The notes under the pieces: generated by a model
Databases searched by the model: none
Told to the model about the DNA's origin: nothing
Seen by the model: the letters and a program-made list of their open reading frames with translations, nothing else
Assembly (NCBI GenBank): GCA_002431355.1
Contig: DJEQ01000018.1
Location: 35,489 to 44,345 of the forward strand
Length of the DNA stretch: 8,857 nucleotides
Source: Oribacterium sp. UBA5894
GTDB lineage: Bacteria > Bacillota > Clostridia > Lachnospirales > Lachnospiraceae
Direction of reading: 5' to 3'
Shown here: one piece after another, positions 5,439 through 8,857 of the stretch
Numbering within the stretch: the stretch's first letter is position 1
How the letters are laid out: every line of letters begins with the position of its first letter
Program-made: the position numbers and the translations under genes

Positions 5439-6974
5439 ATGACAGCAAAGCTCGAACGCATGCGGTCCCATCAGGACCTCATCGATTTCGGAAATCGCAT
5501 ACTGAATGAAGCACGGACGGAGCTCTATATTCATCTCCGCTTCATGGCGCGTGCTCTTGACAGCCTCGGCTATACCATGGACCTTGCCACGCAGTCCATG
5601 GGTACCGATGCGGAGACGATCCACTATAATCCGAATTTTGTCTTCTCTCTTTTTCTGGAAAGCCCGCAGAAGCTCGATCGACTGTATCTGCACATCCTTC
5701 TCCACTGCGTGTTCCGGCATATGTTTTCGTCGGACCAGTATGAGGACAAGGCACTGTGGGATCTCGCCGCGGATATCCAGGTGGAGTCGGTGCTCGATTC
5801 GATGGATGTCGACATCATCAACCGTCCGGCCTATCCCTTCCGGGAGGAGTGGTATGCGCGGCTCCGAGGGGAGTGCAGGGTCCTGACAGCCGAGCGCATC
5901 TATCACTATTTTCACTTGAATAAGCCGGATCTTGACACCCTGCAGATGCTGACCCTCGAATTTCACAAATGTGACCACCAGTTCTGGAAGCGACTGGAGG
6001 ATGGAAAGCAGGGGACTAGAGGGGCGGAAACGCCCCCCGACGAGCTTTTAAAGAATGAAACGCCTTCGGCCTCAGAGCCGTCCGAGGACCCTGCATCGGA
6101 GGAGGAAGCACCGAAAGAGGCTTCCACATCGGCATCGGACGCCGCTTCCCCGCAGAAGCCGAACCCGACGCCTCCGGCCTCCAGACCGAAGGAATCGCAG
6201 CCTCCGAAGCGTGGGACAGGAGCTCTCGCCCGGGTAAATGAAAAGGAGCTCGAGGAGAGATGGAAGGATACGGCCGAGCGTCTCGAGACGGAGCTCACCA
6301 CCTTCGGTGCAGAGGCATCGGAGGAGTTCGGAAGCCTTTCCTTTGTACTGGCCGCACAGGATCGAAAGGAAACGGACTTTCGTGAATTTCTTGAGAAGCT
6401 GACGATTGTTCGAGAGGTGACGCACGTCGATCCGGATAGCTTCGACTATGGCTTTTATAATTATGGCATGGAGGTGTATGGCAATATGCCGCTCATCGAG
6501 GAAAACGAGTTTCGCGAGGAGCGTCGGATTTCCGATCTTGTGATCGCCATTGACACCTCCGCCTCGACGAAGGAGCAGCAGGTTCAGCGCTTTCTCAATG
6601 AAACCGCCGCCATTCTTCGGGAGCGAAGCCGCTTCTTTCAGAAGATCCGTGTTCATCTTGTGCTCTGCGATGACCAGGTCCAGAAGGATGTGGTTCTGAC
6701 GAAGCCGGAGGAGATCGAAGACTATGCGGCGCAGTTTGAAATGAGGGGTGGCTATGGGACCGATTTTCGACCGGTCTTTCAGTATGTCGAGCGGCTGCGG
6801 GCAGAAGGCAGGCTCCCGGACTTAAAGGGACTGCTGTATTTCACCGATGGGTATGGCAGCTATCCGACGAAGCCGACCGATTACCAGACCGCCTTCGTCT
6901 TTGATCCATGGGCGGACATCCATGATCAGGCGGTCCCGGACTGGGCACTGAAGCTCTATCTGAAGCATCCATAG
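5439..6974 (+). CDS. VWA-like protein with degenerate metallopeptidase domain (DUF2201 type)
   Basis: The product has 511 residues. The N-terminal part (about 10-185) resembles the DUF2201_N putative metallopeptidase domain. The motif HILLHCVFRH (85-94) keeps three His (H85, H89, H94) of the HExxH arrangement, but the expected Glu is I86; WDLAADIQVE (107-116) follows as in the family. A Pro/Ser/Glu-rich, probably disordered linker spans about 192-262. The C-terminal VWA-like domain has a complete MIDAS: DTSAS (372-376), T441 in GTDF and D470 in FTDG, so it should bind Mg2+ and a protein partner. No signal peptide or membrane segment is seen. The start at 5439 follows AAGGA with 7-nt spacing. 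Proteins of this type are commonly encoded beside MoxR ATPases and act with them. Loss of the Glu argues for metal binding without peptidase activity. Confidence 0.85.
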   Translation: MTAKLERMRSHQDLIDFGNRILNEARTELYIHLRFMARALDSLGYTMDLATQSMGTDAETIHYNPNFVFSLFLESPQKLDRLYLHILLHCVFRHMFSSDQYEDKALWDLAADIQVESVLDSMDVDIINRPAYPFREEWYARLRGECRVLTAERIYHYFHLNKPDLDTLQMLTLEFHKCDHQFWKRLEDGKQGTRGAETPPDELLKNETPSASEPSEDPASEEEAPKEASTSASDAASPQKPNPTPPASRPKESQPPKRGTGALARVNEKELEERWKDTAERLETELTTFGAEASEEFGSLSFVLAAQDRKETDFREFLEKLTIVREVTHVDPDSFDYGFYNYGMEVYGNMPLIEENEFREERRISDLVIAIDTSASTKEQQVQRFLNETAAILRERSRFFQKIRVHLVLCDDQVQKDVVLTKPEEIEDYAAQFEMRGGYGTDFRPVFQYVERLRAEGRLPDLKGLLYFTDGYGSYPTKPTDYQTAFVFDPWADIHDQAVPDWALKLYLKHP

Positions 6975-6990
6975 AGTGTCCCCGCGCAGT

Positions 6991-7043
6991 GCAGTGCGAT
7001 GGAACGAACCACTGCGTCGATCGCACGGATGCGACGCTGCATC
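6991..7043 (+). other. inverted repeats in the leader of the MoxR gene
   Basis: The 141-bp gap before the MoxR start contains overlapping short inverted repeats: GTGCGAT (6994-7000) with ATCGCAC (7020-7026), GCGTCG (7014-7019) with CGACGC (7032-7037), and GATGC (7028-7032) with GCATC (7039-7043). They are mutually exclusive in part, so alternative mRNA folds are possible. The gap is also open in the MoxR frame from an ATG at 6999, which has no ribosome binding site. A regulatory role is speculative. Confidence 0.3.
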
Positions 7044-7115
7044 GCATGGACGGCGCCTGCATTGACGAAAAAAGAGAAAAACGCACCGCACGGACGGCGC
7101 AGGAAAGGCAACGAT

Positions 7116-8744
7116 ATGAATATCAATGAAGCAAAACAGGAAATCATCCATACCATCAAGGCCTATCTTCGGAAGGATGAGACCGGGGCCTATGAAATTC
7201 CGGTTGAGAAGCAGCGGCCCATGCTTCTGATGGGACCTCCGGGCATTGGCAAGACCGCCATCATGGAGCAGATCGCAACGGAGCTTGGCATCAACCTGGT
7301 ATCGTACACGATCACACATCATACACGACAGTCGGCGATCGGCCTTCCGTTTATCAGTCATCGGCGCTATGGCGGCGAGGAGTATTCGGTGACAGAGTAC
7401 ACCATGTCCGAAATCATTGCCTCGGTGTATGAGCAGATCGAGCGCTCCGGGATCCACGAGGGCATTCTCTTCCTCGATGAAATCAACTGCGTTTCGGAGA
7501 CGCTTGCGCCGATGATGCTGCAGTTTCTGCAGTACAAGACCTTCGGTCCGCACAGGGTGCCGGACGGCTTCGTGATTGTGACCGCCGGGAATCCACCGGA
7601 GTACAATAAATCTGTGCGCGACTTCGACATTGTCACCCTGGACCGTGTGAAGCGCATCGATATTACGGCTGAGTATGACGCCTGGAAGCGCTATGCCTAT
7701 CCGATGGGCGTGCATGGTGCGATTCTCGCCTACCTCGACATCAAGAAGGAAAACTTCTACATCGTGAAGGCGGATCTGCAGGGACAGCAGTTTGTGACCG
7801 CCCGTGGCTGGGAGGATCTCAGCCGCATCATGAAGGTCTATGAAGAGATGGGGCTTCCGATTACACGGGAGCTTGTGCAGCAGTATCTGGAGGACCCGGA
7901 GGTCGCGCGTGATTTCGCCACCTACTATGCGCTCTATCAGAAGTATCGCACCAGCTATCATATTCCGGAGATTCTCCGTGGCGAGCGTCCGAAGGACATG
8001 GCAGCCCTCGCGGGTGCACCATTCGATGAGAAGCTTTCGCTGATCGGCCTTCTCACCGATGCCCTCGGGCAGGGCTTCCGTGCCTACGGCGAGGAGATGG
8101 ACATCCAGCGTGCGGTCTTCACCGAGCTAAAGAAGCTGCGGGATGCCTTCGCAGCACCTTCGGGCAATGCCTCCGAATCGGCGACCGCGACCGATCCGGG
8201 CGCTGTCCTTCCTGCGAACCAGGGCGCGCAGCCGACCCGTGACGCGGATGCGGTGCCGGACGGAACGAAAAACGGCCTTCTCGTGCAGCTTTCGAGTGAT
8301 CATGATGCCCTTGTAGTGGAGCTTCAGCGGCAGCAGAAGGCCCATCTTCTCAGCCATCGCGCAGAGCGCATCCAGCGAAAGGTACTCCTTGTCCTCGAGG
8401 AGCTCATGGAAACGCTTCGCCTCGCGCAGAGCGACGGCACGAGCACGGACGAAGCACTCTACGCCCTCGCAAAGGCCTGGTTCACGAAGCGCGAGCAGGT
8501 TCGGAAGAGCGCCATCGAAAGCACCAGTGCCGAGCTCACGAATGCCTTCGACTTCCTGCATACCGCCTTCTCCGATGGTCAGGAGCTCGTCATCTTCCTC
8601 TCGAACCTGAATGCAAGCAGCGACTGCCTCCGCTTCATCCGGGAGTGCGGAAACGACAGCTACTACAGGTACAACCAGTTCCTGCTTCTCCGGGATCAGC
8701 GAAGCGCCCTCCGCGCAGAAGCAAAGCGCCTTCTGGAGCTGTAG
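7116..8744 (+). CDS. MoxR-type AAA+ ATPase with extended C-terminus
   Basis: The product has 542 residues, longer than a typical MoxR ATPase (roughly 300-350). The AAA+ core at the N-terminus has Walker A GPPGIGKT (40-47, K46), Walker B GILFLDEIN (116-124, D121, E122), sensor 1 N159 in TAGNPPEYN, a likely Arg finger in LDRVKR (175-180) and a sensor-2-like TARGWEDLSR (R230). An Ala/Ser/Thr-rich linker at about 347-385 leads to a charged, helical C-terminal region (387-542) that I cannot assign. MoxR ATPases act as chaperone-like remodelers with VWA partners; the gene just upstream encodes such a partner. The start at 7116 follows AGGAAAGG (7101-7108, 7-nt spacing). An in-frame ATG at 6999 would add 39 basic residues but lacks a ribosome binding site. 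It is the last gene of the group; no terminator is seen in 8745-8799 and a copy of the structured repeat follows. Confidence 0.9.
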   Translation: MNINEAKQEIIHTIKAYLRKDETGAYEIPVEKQRPMLLMGPPGIGKTAIMEQIATELGINLVSYTITHHTRQSAIGLPFISHRRYGGEEYSVTEYTMSEIIASVYEQIERSGIHEGILFLDEINCVSETLAPMMLQFLQYKTFGPHRVPDGFVIVTAGNPPEYNKSVRDFDIVTLDRVKRIDITAEYDAWKRYAYPMGVHGAILAYLDIKKENFYIVKADLQGQQFVTARGWEDLSRIMKVYEEMGLPITRELVQQYLEDPEVARDFATYYALYQKYRTSYHIPEILRGERPKDMAALAGAPFDEKLSLIGLLTDALGQGFRAYGEEMDIQRAVFTELKKLRDAFAAPSGNASESATATDPGAVLPANQGAQPTRDADAVPDGTKNGLLVQLSSDHDALVVELQRQQKAHLLSHRAERIQRKVLLVLEELMETLRLAQSDGTSTDEALYALAKAWFTKREQVRKSAIESTSAELTNAFDFLHTAFSDGQELVIFLSNLNASSDCLRFIRECGNDSYYRYNQFLLLRDQRSALRAEAKRLLEL

Positions 8745-8799
8745 GAATTTTCATGATCCGACGCCGGAAGGCGGTCCCCCGTGATTATTCGCTAAAATT

Positions 8800-8857
8800 G
8801 GACCTTAAGAAGCACTAGGCCCTCTGCAATCGTCGCGTTTTCATCAGGAAAACGCGA
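8800..8857 (+). repeat. core of the repeated hairpin element, copy 2 (cut by window end)
   Basis: This copy begins 56 bp after the MoxR stop and matches the core at 45-79. Its hairpin TCGCGTTTTC (8833-8842) pairs perfectly with GAAAACGCGA (8848-8857) around the loop ATCAG, over 10 bp. The window ends inside the 3' stem, so the outer 3' strand is not visible. The 55 bp before it do not resemble the outer arm of copy 1. Its place at the operon end may let it act in transcript 3'-end formation, which is inference. Confidence 0.75.

Noticed and set aside
6999..7115. Upstream ATG for the MoxR ATPase adding 39 residues
   Set aside because: There is no ribosome binding site, the stretch is basic and low in family resemblance, and 7116 is preceded by AGGAAAGG.
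8760..8776. Terminator after the MoxR gene
   Set aside because: A short GACGCC/GGCGGTC stem with GGAA loop exists but is weak and has no T-run.

Overview
The window looks like a chromosomal segment of a low-to-moderate GC Gram-positive bacterium, most likely a Clostridia-type Firmicute (Lachnospiraceae-like is a guess). The clues are strong AGGAG-type ribosome binding sites, a U-tract intrinsic terminator, an HrcA/CIRCE operator, and a cytoplasmic BspA-type LRR protein encoded beside a VWA-like/MoxR pair. All five convincing long genes lie on the + strand and are clearly richer in GC than the AT-rich 5' noncoding region.

Positions 1-906 carry no protein gene but are highly structured. Positions 1-198 fold almost completely into one long imperfect palindrome (about 72 pairs by hand). 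A second copy of its central core begins at 8800 and is cut by the window end; its terminal hairpin differs by two compensatory base-pair changes. Positions 330-656 hold an AT-rich array of five units with a 70-74 bp period. Each unit has an inverted pair of an ATCGTATATA-like motif, and the sequence between motifs is not conserved. An 11-bp inverted repeat lies outside the array on both sides. Next come a probable promoter (752-780), a near-consensus CIRCE element (790-816) and a leader hairpin.

The first gene is lon (907-3195), a complete ATP-dependent LonA protease, predicted from its operator to be under HrcA heat-shock control. It ends in a hairpin overlapping its stop codon, followed by a strong intrinsic terminator (3241-3274).

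The second block starts with a secreted SGNH/GDSL hydrolase (3329-4261). After a gap with a possible promoter come three genes that look like one operon: a cytoplasmic LRR_5 protein with an unassigned C-terminal region (4375-5334), a DUF2201-type VWA-like protein whose HExxH motif has lost its Glu (5439-6974), and a MoxR-type AAA+ ATPase with a long extra helical C-terminus (7116-8744). A 34-codon ORF overlapping the LRR stop as ATGA fills the gap before the VWA gene. MoxR ATPases and VWA proteins generally work as a pair that remodels or activates client complexes. The LRR protein may be an adaptor or client in this system, which is inference.
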